A stretch of 17,104 nt of DNA from Embleya sp040605455 (lineage in GTDB: Bacteria > Actinomycetota > Actinomycetes > Streptomycetales > Streptomycetaceae). Numbering within the stretch: position 1 is the first letter of the stretch; every line of letters begins with the position of its first letter. The position numbers were made by a program, and so were the translations under genes. The notes beneath the pieces were generated by a model. The model had not been told where the DNA came from, did not search any database, and saw nothing but the letters and a program-made list of their open reading frames with translations. Shown here piece by piece: positions 1 through 6,954 of the stretch. The stretch is from assembly GCF_040605455.1 (NCBI RefSeq), contig NZ_JBEXCV010000173.1:1-17104 (forward strand), given 5' to 3'.

Positions 1-45
1 ATGGTACTGCACTCGAAGGGGTGTGGGAGAGTAGGACGCCGCCGG
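1..45 (+). rRNA. rrf: 5S ribosomal RNA, 3' end (partial)
   Basis: The first ~45 bases match the 3' part of actinomycete 5S rRNA: ATGGTACTGC, a short variable hairpin, then GTGGGAGAGTAGGACGCCGCC, which closes helix I. The 5' two thirds lie outside the window. The end is placed by comparison with known streptomycete 5S ends and could be off by a few bases. A factor-independent terminator follows, as expected for the last gene of a 16S-23S-5S operon. Confidence 0.92.
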
Positions 46-57
46 AATTTACGTGTG

Positions 58-89
58 AAAGGCCCATCCCGAATAGGGATGGGCCTTTT
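58..89 (+). terminator. Intrinsic terminator of the rRNA operon
   Basis: A perfect 13-bp stem (AAAGGCCCATCCC pairing with GGGATGGGCCTTT) around the loop GAATA, ending in TTTT. It lies 13 bases after the 5S end. This is a strong intrinsic terminator for the rrn operon. Confidence 0.93.
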
Positions 90-112
90 GCGTTTCCCGG
101 CTTTTCGAAAGG

Positions 113-472
113 CGGTGCTCCTCGGCGGCCCGGATCGTCAACGTGTCCAGTGGTGTCGGGTCGATGGGGAACATGTCGGACCCGGACCACTACATGTCCG
201 GCCTGCCCGCGCTCGTCGCGTACCCGCCTTCCAAGGCCGCGCTCAACGCGCTCACCGTGCAGTACGCCAAGCCCCTGCGCGCGGACGGCATTCCGGTCAA
301 CGCGGCGGCCCCGGGCGCCTGTGCCACGGACTTCACCAAGGACCTCGGGTCGGCGTATTCGATCACCCGAACCGCCGCCCGGGGCGCGGCCGTCGTCATC
401 CGGTTGGCCACGCTCGAAGGAGACGGACCCACGGGAGGCTTCTTCGACGACAAGGGTCCGGTGCGCTGGTGA
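113..472 (+). pseudogene. 5'-truncated short-chain dehydrogenase/reductase (C-terminal half only)
   Basis: The reading frame shows the second half of a classical SDR. It has the strand-5 serine motif (RIVNVSSG), the active-site Y-x-x-x-K as YPPSK followed by AALNALTVQYAK, a VNAAAPG segment and a C-terminal TGGFF..G.V.W signature. Family members are about 240-250 residues; here only about 115 are present, and the N-terminal TGxxxGIG nucleotide-binding half is absent. SDR similarity fades just downstream of the rRNA terminator, so the 5' half seems to have been lost at that junction. Internal GTG codons at 137 and 143 could start an ORF but have no ribosome-binding site and could not give a working enzyme. 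It is read as a gene remnant. The closest intact relatives should be NAD(P)-dependent oxidoreductases. Confidence 0.85.
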
Positions 473-496
473 CCGGGTGCGGTGCCGGTGCCGCCG

Positions 497-520
497 ACCG
501 GGCGCTCCGCTTGCGCCGGT
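497..520 (+). terminator. Possible weak hairpin terminator
   Basis: ACCGGGCGC and GCGCCGGT can pair with one bulged G around a 7-base loop, 25 bases after the SDR remnant and 67 bases before the next start codon. There is no T-tract. It may end residual transcription, but GC-rich hairpins of this size arise by chance in such DNA. Confidence 0.25.
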
Positions 521-587
521 CCGGAGTCGTACGCTCGTAGTCCCAGGTGGGAACCGGGTTCGGATTCGTGTTCGGGAAGGTGTGCCG

Positions 588-1502
588 GTGGGCGTTCCAC
601 AGCAGAGTCGGGAGAGCGACGAGGTCGGGCTGTTCGGGCCCGATTCGGTGACGTGGCAGTTGCACGCCGATCCGGTGATGTGGGTGGCCGGCGTGCGGGC
701 GCTGTATCTCCAGGCTCTGCATCCGCGGGCGGTGCGTGCGGTCGTGCAGAACTCCGACTTCCGCAAGGACCCCTGGGGACGGCTGATCCGCACCGCCGAC
801 TTCGTCGGGGTGACGACCTACGGGACGCGGACCGACGCGGAGCGGGCGGGCGCGCGGGTGCGGCGCATTCACAATGCGCTCAGGGCGGTCGACCCCGTGA
901 CGGAGCAGACGTACCGAATAGACGAGCCGGAGCTGCTGCGTTGGATCCACTGCGCGGAGGTCGGGTCGTATCTGTCGGTCGCCCGGCGGGCCGGGTTCCC
1001 GTTCACCGACGAGCTGGCCGATCTGTACCTGGCCGAGCAACGCCGCTCGGCGGAGTTGGTCGGGCTCGCGGCCGACGAAGTGCCGGGCTCGTCGGGCGAG
1101 ATGAAACGGTATTTCACGCAGATCCGGCCCGAGTTGGCCATGTCCGACGAGGCCGGGAGCGTCTTCGACTTCCTGCGTCGGCCGCCGGTGCCGTTCGTGC
1201 TCGTGCTCGGGCGCGAGATGTTGTGGCGGCAGGTCGCGGAGTTGGCGTATGCGGCGTTGCCGCCGTGGGCCAAGGAACTGTACGGGTATCGCGGGCTGCC
1301 GTCGGCGGTGGCCGGACCCGGGCTCAAGGGGCTGCGTCGGGTCGTGGGGGCGGCGACGCCGGTGATTCGCATGGTGTACCCGTCGCCGCACATCAGGGGG
1401 GCGATGGAGCGGCTCGGGCCCGAGGTCGAGCCGTCGGCCGCGCGGCTGCCCCGGGTGGGTGCTGTCACGCAGGCCACAGTGGCGGAGTCCGCCAATAAGT
1501 AA
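588..1502 (+). CDS. DUF2236 / MpaB-type (rubber-oxygenase-like) oxygenase
   Basis: A 304-residue protein of the DUF2236 family, which includes the haem-containing latex-clearing oxygenases and fungal MpaB. It opens with the family's GPDSVTW motif (residues 17-23). It has conserved histidines in LHPRAV (H45), the RVRRIHNAL segment (H95) and LLRWIHCAE (H121); histidines and arginines in these segments build the haem site in characterised relatives. There is no signal peptide. Length matches the short bacterial members (~280-300 residues). GTG at 588 is chosen because GGGAAGG lies 7 bases upstream (574-580); the open frame extends much further 5' but that part runs through the 5S gene and the SDR remnant. 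The substrate is unknown. The gene stands alone between an rrn end and an acyl-CoA synthetase gene. Family assignment is firm; oxygenase chemistry is inferred from the family. Confidence 0.88.
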   Translation: MGVPQQSRESDEVGLFGPDSVTWQLHADPVMWVAGVRALYLQALHPRAVRAVVQNSDFRKDPWGRLIRTADFVGVTTYGTRTDAERAGARVRRIHNALRAVDPVTEQTYRIDEPELLRWIHCAEVGSYLSVARRAGFPFTDELADLYLAEQRRSAELVGLAADEVPGSSGEMKRYFTQIRPELAMSDEAGSVFDFLRRPPVPFVLVLGREMLWRQVAELAYAALPPWAKELYGYRGLPSAVAGPGLKGLRRVVGAATPVIRMVYPSPHIRGAMERLGPEVEPSAARLPRVGAVTQATVAESANK

Positions 1503-1533
1503 GGTGCCCTTTCTTTCTGTGCCCGCTGCCGTC

Positions 1534-1551
1534 ACAATGTCAGACATTGTC
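1534..1551. promoter_or_regulatory. Palindromic operator candidate upstream of the acyl-CoA synthetase gene
   Basis: ACAATGTC-A-GACATTGT is a perfect 17-bp palindrome (8-bp arms, 1-base centre) at 1534-1550, ending 19 bases before the AAGGGAA ribosome-binding site. It is A/T-rich in a GC-rich context. It contains GACATTGTC (1543-1551), an instance of GACA-N-TGTC that recurs upstream of the second acyl-CoA synthetase gene. Outer arms GCTGCC (1525-1530) and GGCAGC (1561-1566) enclose it. Form and position suit a TetR- or GntR-family repressor site; the regulator is not in this window. Confidence 0.6.
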
Positions 1552-1582
1552 AAGTAACCGGGCAGCTCGAAGGGAACCGCAC

Positions 1583-3124
1583 GTGGCGAACGGCTTCTGG
1601 GCCCATGCGCAGGCCAATCCGGACCGGCTCGCGCTGGTCGACCCCGATGGCGCCGAGTGGACCGCGGGGGAGTTGTTCGCCGCGTCGAACCGGCTCGTGC
1701 ACGGCCTGCGGGCGGCGGGCCTGGGCACCGGCGACGTCTTCAGCGTGATCCTGCCCAACTGCGCCGAGTACATCGTGGCGTACATGGCGGCGGCGCAGGC
1801 CGGGCTGTACATGGTCCCGGTGAACCACCACCTGGTCGGCCCCGAGATCGCCTGGATCCTCGCGGACAGCGAGTCCAAGGTGGTGATCGGCCACGAGCGG
1901 TTCGCGGACACGATCGTGGCCGCGGCGGACGAGGCGAAGCTGCCCGCGCAGGCGCGGTTCGCGGTCGGCACGGTGCCGGGCTTCCGGCCGTTCGCGGAAC
2001 TGACCGAGGGCCACTCGGCGGAGCCGCCGACCGAGCGCAGCGTCGGCATGACGATGAACTACACGTCCGGCACCACCGGCCGCCCGCGCGGCGTGCGCCG
2101 GCCGCTGTCCGGGGGATCACCCGAAGACGCCCGGTACGGCGGCACGTTGCTGATCTACGGCGTCAAGCCGCACGACGACAACGTGCACCTCGTCGGCTCG
2201 CCGCTGTACCACACGGCCGTGCTCCAGCACGCGCAGCAGTCGCTGCACATCGGCCACGGCGTGGTGCTGATGGACAAGTGGCGGCCCGAGGAGATGTTGC
2301 GGGTGATCGACCGGTACAGGGTCACCCACACGCACATGGTGCCGACCCAGTTCCACCGGCTCCTGCAACTGCCCGACGAGATCAAGGCCAAGTACGACGT
2401 GTCGTCCATGCGGCACGCCGTGCACGGCGCCGCGCCCTGTCCCGATCACGTCAAGCGGCGGATGATCGAGTGGTGGGGGTTGTGCGTCGAGGAGTACTAC
2501 GCCGCGAGCGAGGGCGGCGGTACGTTCTGCTCCGCGCAGGAGTGGCTGGACCGGCCCGGGACGGTGGGCAAGGCGTGGCCGATCAGCGAGATCGGCATCT
2601 TCGACGACGACGACAACCGGCTGCCGGCGGGCGAGATCGGCACCGTGTACATGCTGATGCGGGCCGGCAAATTCCAGTACCACAAGGACGAGGAGAAGAC
2701 CCGCAAGGGCCGGATCGGCGACTGGTTCACCGTCGGCGACGTGGGGTTGCTCGACGAGGACGGCTACCTGTACCTGCGCGACCGCAAGATCGACATGATC
2801 ATCTCCGGCGGCCAGAACATCTACCCCGCCGAGATCGAGAGCGCACTGCTGCGGCACCCCGCGGTCGGTGACGTGGCGGTGTTCGGTATCCCGCACGAGG
2901 ACTGGGGCGAGGAGGTCAAGGCGGTCATCGAGGCCAACGAGGGCTTCGTCGCCGGCCCCGAGTTGGCCGCGGAATTGCTCGCGTTCTGTGTCGAGCAGCT
3001 CGCCACGTACAAGCGCCCGCGCACCGTCGATTTCGTCGACGCGATGCCGCGCGACCCGAATGGGAAGTTGCAGAAGCGGCGGTTGCGCGATCCCTATTGG
3101 GAGGGCCGCGAGCGGGCGGTCTGA
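1583..3124 (+). CDS. Acyl-CoA synthetase (AMP-dependent ligase, ANL superfamily)
   Basis: A 513-residue cytosolic ligase that activates a carboxylic acid through an acyl-adenylate and transfers it to CoA. Visible motifs in order: the A3 phosphate loop YTSGTTGRPRG (160-170), YYAASEGGG (A5, ~305-313), the GDVGLLDEDGYLYLRDRKIDMI hinge region (~385-406), SGGQNIYPAEIE (408-419) and C-terminal DPNGKL with the adenylation lysine at 495. The phosphate loop has R169 where most family members have lysine. GTG at 1583 is chosen because AAGGGAA lies 6 bases upstream; a TTG at 1547 falls inside the palindrome and lacks a ribosome-binding site. It is convergent with a second, different acyl-CoA synthetase gene. 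Substrate cannot be read; a GRP[K/R]GVRRP loop is common in mycobacterial and actinomycete FadD-type medium/long-chain or steroid acid ligases. Confidence 0.93.
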   Translation: MANGFWAHAQANPDRLALVDPDGAEWTAGELFAASNRLVHGLRAAGLGTGDVFSVILPNCAEYIVAYMAAAQAGLYMVPVNHHLVGPEIAWILADSESKVVIGHERFADTIVAAADEAKLPAQARFAVGTVPGFRPFAELTEGHSAEPPTERSVGMTMNYTSGTTGRPRGVRRPLSGGSPEDARYGGTLLIYGVKPHDDNVHLVGSPLYHTAVLQHAQQSLHIGHGVVLMDKWRPEEMLRVIDRYRVTHTHMVPTQFHRLLQLPDEIKAKYDVSSMRHAVHGAAPCPDHVKRRMIEWWGLCVEEYYAASEGGGTFCSAQEWLDRPGTVGKAWPISEIGIFDDDDNRLPAGEIGTVYMLMRAGKFQYHKDEEKTRKGRIGDWFTVGDVGLLDEDGYLYLRDRKIDMIISGGQNIYPAEIESALLRHPAVGDVAVFGIPHEDWGEEVKAVIEANEGFVAGPELAAELLAFCVEQLATYKRPRTVDFVDAMPRDPNGKLQKRRLRDPYWEGRERAV

Positions 3125-3133
3125 GGCGAAATA

Positions 3134-3172
3134 CGAATACACCGCCCGGGATTTCCCCGAGCGGTGTATTCG
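3134..3172. terminator. Bidirectional terminator between convergent acyl-CoA synthetase genes
   Basis: CGAATACACCGC (3134-3145) pairs perfectly over 12 bp with GCGGTGTATTCG (3161-3172). After one mismatch, CGGG/CCCG extends the stem around an ATTTC loop. T-rich bases follow on both strands. It lies 9 bases after the stop of the plus-strand gene and 55 bases from the stop of the minus-strand gene, so it can serve both. Confidence 0.88.
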
Positions 3173-3227
3173 GCGTTTCCTGCGATGCTTCGGATCGGTG
3201 CGACGAATCTTTTCGAGCCGTGTTCCG

Positions 3228-4868
3228 CTAGGCCGATTCGGGCGCGTTTTCCGGTGCGGACGCCACCGCCAGTGCCCATTGCAGGTCCGGCTTTCCGGTG
3301 GGCGTGCGCTGGGTCTGCTCGACGACTCGCATGACCCTGGGCACCTTGTACCCGGCGATTTTGGTGCGGCAGTGCTCCTGGATGTCCTCCAGGCTCGGGG
3401 CCCGGCCCTCGCGCGGCTGCACGACCACCGCGACGGTCTGACCCCAGCGTGGATGCGGGACGCCGACCACGATCGCGTCGTAGACCTCGGGGTGGGCCTT
3501 GACCGCGCCCTCGACCTCCTCGGTGAAGATCTTCTCGCCGCCGGAGTTGATCGTCGCCGAGCCGCGGCCCAGCAGCGTGATCCGGCCGTCGCCCTCCAGG
3601 CGGGCGTAGTCGCCGGGCACCACGTAGCGGGTACCGTCCGGGCCGGTGCGGAAGACTTCGGCGGTCTTGACCGGGTCGCCGAGGTAGCCGAGCGGGATGT
3701 TGCCCTTGCGGCCGAGTCGACCCACCACCCCGGCGGGCAGCGGGTTGAGATCCTCGTCCAGGACGACCGAGTCGGGGACCGCCTTGACGGTGATCCCGCT
3801 CTGCTGCTCGGTCTGGCCCTTGACCGCGACGCCCACGCCGTTGGCGCCGGACTCGGAGGCGCCGATCGCGTCGCTGACCACGATTCCCAGGCGCTCCATG
3901 AACTCCTCCTTCAGCGACGGCGAGAACAGCGCCGCGCTGGAGGACAGGGCGAACAGGGAGGACAGGTCGTAGGACTCGCGCCCGTCGCGCGGCTCGGCGA
4001 GGGACTCCAGCAGCGGGCGGGCCATCGCGTCGCCGGTGATCAGGATGACGTTGATCTTCTCGGCGGCCACGGTCTCCCACACGGCGTGTGCGTCGAACTT
4101 GTCGATCAGCACCACACGGTGGCCCTTGGCCAGGTTCTGCAGCACTCCCCACTGGGTCGCGCCGTGCATGAGCGGCGCGATCGGGAAGGTGGTCATCTGG
4201 CCGTTGCGGCCCTTCTCGACCATCTCCTCGGGCCGGGATATGCGCAGGCCGTTGGTGGGGTCGATGCCGCCGCCGAGGGCGAAGATCACGTCCTCCTGGC
4301 GCCACACGACGCCCTTGGGCAGGCCGGTGGTGCCACCGGTGAACAGCAGGTACAGGTCGTCGGCCGAGCGCGGCTCGAAGTCGCGCTCCGGCGCGCCGGC
4401 CGCCATCGCGTCCTCGAACCGCACCGCGCCCAGCGACTCGGCGGTGACCCCGTCCGAGGCCGGCTCGGTGCCGTCCTCGACCACGATCAGGTGACGCAGC
4501 GAGGTGACCTTGGGCGCGACCTCGGCGACCCGCTCGGTGAACTGCCGCTGGAAGACCAGCGCGACCGGCGAGGCCTGGTCCAGCAGATAGGCGAGCTCAT
4601 CCGCGACATAGCGGAAATTCACATTGATGCAGACGGCTCGGATCTTGTAGATCGCGAGCATCGCCTCCGCCCATTCGATGATGTTGAAGGCGTAGACCGC
4701 GACATGGTCGCCCGGCTGCACGCCGGAGTCCCGGAGGTGATGGGCGAGGCGATTCGCCCGCTCCTCCAGAAGGGCATATGTACGGCGTTCACCGTTCGCG
4801 ACGATCGCCTCGCGTTCGGGGTATTCCCCGGCCGCGCGCTCGAAGAGGTCGGCAAGGTTGAATTCCAT
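3228..4868 (-). CDS. FadD19-like acyl-CoA synthetase (steroid / branched-acid CoA ligase family)
   Basis: A 546-residue ANL ligase. Motifs: TGGTTGLPKG phosphate loop (177-186), PLMHGATQ (232-239), LITGDAMARPLLE (276-288), LSSSAALFSPSLKE (308-321), IGASESG (335-341), KKGN-like RKGNIPLGY (387-395), GDYARLEGDG (419-428), NSGGEKIFTEEVE (441-453) and GKPD with the catalytic lysine at 526. From memory, this whole pattern follows mycobacterial FadD19 closely (NVNFRY, ASPVALV, TGGTTG, HGATQ, GDAMARPL). FadD19 activates C24/C26 branched steroid side-chain acids. ATG at 4868 is chosen by alignment of FNLADLFERAA with family N-termini; the ribosome-binding site is weak, and the longer open frame upstream runs through intergenic repeats. 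Convergent with another ligase; downstream of a membrane protein gene. True substrate (sterol acid versus other branched or aromatic acid) is inference. Confidence 0.92.
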   Translation of the reverse strand: MEFNLADLFERAAGEYPEREAIVANGERRTYALLEERANRLAHHLRDSGVQPGDHVAVYAFNIIEWAEAMLAIYKIRAVCINVNFRYVADELAYLLDQASPVALVFQRQFTERVAEVAPKVTSLRHLIVVEDGTEPASDGVTAESLGAVRFEDAMAAGAPERDFEPRSADDLYLLFTGGTTGLPKGVVWRQEDVIFALGGGIDPTNGLRISRPEEMVEKGRNGQMTTFPIAPLMHGATQWGVLQNLAKGHRVVLIDKFDAHAVWETVAAEKINVILITGDAMARPLLESLAEPRDGRESYDLSSLFALSSSAALFSPSLKEEFMERLGIVVSDAIGASESGANGVGVAVKGQTEQQSGITVKAVPDSVVLDEDLNPLPAGVVGRLGRKGNIPLGYLGDPVKTAEVFRTGPDGTRYVVPGDYARLEGDGRITLLGRGSATINSGGEKIFTEEVEGAVKAHPEVYDAIVVGVPHPRWGQTVAVVVQPREGRAPSLEDIQEHCRTKIAGYKVPRVMRVVEQTQRTPTGKPDLQWALAVASAPENAPESA

Positions 4869-4894
4869 GGGCGGAGCGTAAGGCGTGCGCCCGG

Positions 4895-4916
4895 CGATAT
4901 TCCAGAGGCAATATCG
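4895..4916. promoter_or_regulatory. Inverted repeat upstream of the FadD19-like gene
   Basis: CGATATT (4895-4901) and AATATCG (4910-4916) form perfect 7-bp arms around an 8-base spacer, 27 bases upstream of the ATG on the minus strand. Arms this A/T-rich are rare here. The position suits an operator overlapping the transcription start, or a promoter core. Confidence 0.5.
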
Positions 4917-4939
4917 TTTGGGTGGCCTCGGGAAACTGT

Positions 4940-4948
4940 GACACTGTC
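4940..4948. promoter_or_regulatory. GACA-N-TGTC element upstream of the FadD19-like gene
   Basis: GACACTGTC, 71 bases upstream of the ATG at 4868, differs at only the central base from GACATTGTC at 1543-1551, upstream of the other acyl-CoA synthetase. It lies within a looser palindrome (ACTGTG-A-CACTGT). A common repressor for both ligase genes is possible. Confidence 0.4.
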
Positions 4949-5051
4949 GACCGCCGCGAACACTTGACTGCGGCAAAGATGTGGGCTGGGGGCGGTACGG
5001 CGAGCCGGTGCACCCGCGGTGACCCCGGCCGACGGGCGTCGACGCGATCAC

Positions 5052-5084
5052 CGAAGCCGAGATCGAAGCCGAGATCGAAGCCGA
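5052..5084. repeat. 12-bp tandem repeat, about 2.75 copies
   Basis: The unit CGAAGCCGAGAT is present twice exactly (5052-5063, 5064-5075) and then as a 9-base partial copy (5076-5084). It lies in the 237-base interval between the stop of the membrane protein gene and the start of the FadD19-like gene. No coding role was seen. Confidence 0.8.
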
Positions 5085-5097
5085 ACCGGCCGGGCGC

Positions 5098-5119
5098 ACG
5101 CGCCGTCAGCGCGGCGCGT
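5098..5119 (-). terminator. Hairpin spanning the stop codon of the membrane protein gene
   Basis: ACGCGCCG (5098-5105) and CGGCGCGT (5112-5119) pair over 8 bp. The 6-base loop contains the TGA stop codon of the minus-strand gene. There is no T-tract, so it could be a terminator-like or mRNA 3'-end stabilising structure. Confidence 0.45.
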
Positions 5120-6476
5120 ACTCCCGCAGACGCGGGCGCGCGCTCGCCGACACGAGCACCACACACACCCCGAGCACGGCGATCGGCACCCACGGCCAGC
5201 CGGCGAGCGCGTCGTCGGCGCTGTCGGTGCGGTCCTTGAAATCGGCCAGGTCGGCGTCCGCCGCCTGGGCCAACGCGGTTTGGTAGTCGTAGAAGTCGAA
5301 GGCCAGGTTGCCTCGGCCGACCTTGGTGGCCAGGCCGACGGCGACATCCAGCCGGCCCTCGGCGACCGCCGCGCGCAGCGCCCGGTCGTCCCGGCGGAAG
5401 GCATCCAGTCGGGAGGCCACGCGCTGGTTCGGCACGGCCCGCTCCAACTGCGCGGACTTGGCGGCGAAGCTCTCGCTGTACGCCCGGGCACGATCGGGCA
5501 GGATCACGAACCGGCTCTCGTCCGCGTTCGCGTCGGAGGCGGTCGCCCGGGTCCGGGCCAGCGCCAGGAACGGGTCGAACGCCTGCGTCTGCGCGTCGCG
5601 CAGCCGGGAGGCGTGGTCGGCGAACAACGCGGCGGCGGTGCCGGTAAGCGCGGCCACCGCGATGGTCACCGCGGCGAGCCCCGGCGCCAGGACGCGGTGG
5701 AACCGGCGGGCTCCCCCGATCTGGCCGACGATCAACACGGCCAGGAGCAGGACGCCGACCAGCCCGACCGCCGCCGCCGCCCAGCGCGCGTGCGTGCGGT
5801 CGGAGTCCGCGTCGGAGGCCAGCTTCTCCTCGGCGCCGCGACCGAGCGCGTCGGCGGCCGGCAGCAGATCGTCGTGCAGAAGGCTGGTCGCGCTCGCGAA
5901 GTAGTTGAGCGCGAGCATCGGTGGGCGCCCGGCCGGGCGGTCCTGGACCTGCTCGTCGGCCAGGTGCGCCTGCGCGACGTAGGCGTCGTAGCGGCCGAGC
6001 CCGTCGATCAGCGCGCCGACGGTCGCCACGGGTGCGCCGCCGGCGGAGAGCATCTGGATGTCGGCGGTGATCCGGGCGCGACGCTCGCGCATCTGGCGCA
6101 GTGCCAACTGCCGGTTGCCGATCTGCTCGTCCGAACCGACCAGGAGCACGTTGGCGACCTGCGCGTCGAGATCGGCGAGCGCGAAGTACAGATCCGCCGC
6201 GACGGCGGCCCGCGGGGCCGAGGTGTCGGCGACCTCGCCGAGCCCGGAGCGGGCGTTGCCGGCGCCGACCGCGATCACCGCGGCCAGGGTGACGATGCCG
6301 GCCAGTACCAGCGCGACGAAGCCGTACACCCGAGCCGGGACCGCGCCCACCTGCCGCAGCCGGCGCAGCCGTATTCGCGGCGCCCGTTCGGGGGGCGGCG
6401 CAATCGGCGCGACCTGCGGCGGCGATGGCGCGTACGCGGGCGTCGAAGGCGCAGGCAGGGTGGTCGGTGCGGCCAT
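5106..6476 (-). CDS. Four-helix membrane protein with two extracytoplasmic helical domains (unknown function)
   Basis: A 456-residue protein not recognised as a named family. A Pro/Ala-rich cytoplasmic N-terminus (1-30) and an Arg-rich stretch (IRLRRLRQ, 35-42) precede membrane helix 1 (~49-72). Two further helices lie at ~232-252 and ~264-286, joined by a short Arg-containing loop (GARRFHR), and a last one at ~427-445. By the positive-inside rule both large soluble parts (~73-231 and ~287-426) face outward. Both are Ala-rich and look helical, like the four-helix sensor bundles of chemoreceptors and histidine kinases, but no HAMP, kinase or other output domain follows. ATG at 6476 is the first start in frame; no clear ribosome-binding site is visible. 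It may be a sensor partner or a cell-envelope protein. It precedes the FadD19-like gene on the same strand with a 237-base gap, so co-transcription is doubtful. Confidence 0.8.
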   Translation of the reverse strand: MAAPTTLPAPSTPAYAPSPPQVAPIAPPPERAPRIRLRRLRQVGAVPARVYGFVALVLAGIVTLAAVIAVGAGNARSGLGEVADTSAPRAAVAADLYFALADLDAQVANVLLVGSDEQIGNRQLALRQMRERRARITADIQMLSAGGAPVATVGALIDGLGRYDAYVAQAHLADEQVQDRPAGRPPMLALNYFASATSLLHDDLLPAADALGRGAEEKLASDADSDRTHARWAAAAVGLVGVLLLAVLIVGQIGGARRFHRVLAPGLAAVTIAVAALTGTAAALFADHASRLRDAQTQAFDPFLALARTRATASDANADESRFVILPDRARAYSESFAAKSAQLERAVPNQRVASRLDAFRRDDRALRAAVAEGRLDVAVGLATKVGRGNLAFDFYDYQTALAQAADADLADFKDRTDSADDALAGWPWVPIAVLGVCVVLVSASARPRLREYAPR

Positions 6477-6606
6477 GTCGAAACGGTAGGCACACGGCGC
6501 GAAGAGCCAACCATGAATCGATGGCCCCGATACGACGGCCGAGTGAACATCCGTGTGTTCGAAGGGCGTTCGGGAGGTGACGGGCGGCCGGTCGGGAAGC
6601 GGCTCC

Positions 6607-6625
6607 GGCTGACGCTTGGTCAGCC
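6607..6625. promoter_or_regulatory. 19-bp palindrome in the cold-shock / membrane-protein divergent region
   Basis: GGCTGAC-GCTTG-GTCAGCC has perfect 7-bp arms and a 5-base spacer. It lies 131 bases upstream of the minus-strand membrane protein start and 330 bases upstream of the plus-strand cold-shock gene. Its core, CTGAC-N5-GTCAG, recurs upstream of the CoA-transferase gene at 16968-16982. It could be a repressor site or a stable hairpin. Confidence 0.45.
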
Positions 6626-6954
6626 CTCGATTGCGCCCAGTTGCGTCACCCGCGCGGATGAACCGAGCGGCGTGTGCCGGCTATGCCCCCCGTTGGCCGC
6701 TTTGGCGACGGTCGGATTCGCACTGCGAAGGGCTGTTGCGGAGCACTCGTTGGCATGTAGCGTTGTCCGCGGTTGCAGCAGTAGATGTAGTTCCCTCGCA
6801 CGTCCAACGCCTGCGGACATCAACAGCCGTGGGCGTTTTTCGCTCCTCACAGCGAGGGCATCCCGGGGTAACGCGGGGAGTGGGACCACTCGACGGTTCG
6901 CGACCCGGGCATCACGAGGTGTGGTGTCTGTGGGTTACGTGAAGGAATCAAGAC
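6626..6954 (+). promoter_or_regulatory. Promoter and long leader region of the cold-shock gene
   Basis: This is the right part of a 478-base gene-free interval (6477-6954) between divergent genes. A candidate promoter is TTGCGG (6736-6741), 16-base spacer, TAGCGT (6758-6763), which would give a leader of about 185 bases. Long structured leaders are typical of cold-shock genes. A small hairpin, TCGCT/AGCGA around CCTCAC (6840-6855), lies in it. The ribosome-binding site GAAGGAA (6941-6947) sits 7 bases before the ATG. Nothing convincing as a gene was seen in the interval; promoter elements are tentative. Confidence 0.35.

Noticed and set aside
396..1553. Long minus-strand ORF (385 codons) opposite the oxygenase gene
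   Set aside because: It is antisense to a recognisable DUF2236 gene, is Arg/Pro/His-rich and matches no family; a normal shadow in high-GC DNA.
1503..1582. Promoter with -35/-10 for the first acyl-CoA synthetase gene
   Set aside because: No pair with good spacing could be found; only the palindrome and ribosome-binding site are supportable.
5052..5084. CRISPR-like repeat
   Set aside because: Units are 12 bp and directly adjacent with no spacers; a plain tandem repeat.
4869..5099. N-terminal extension of the FadD19-like protein to 5099
   Set aside because: It would translate intergenic repeats and promoter palindromes into Ser/Arg-rich sequence not found in the family; family N-termini match the ATG at 4868.
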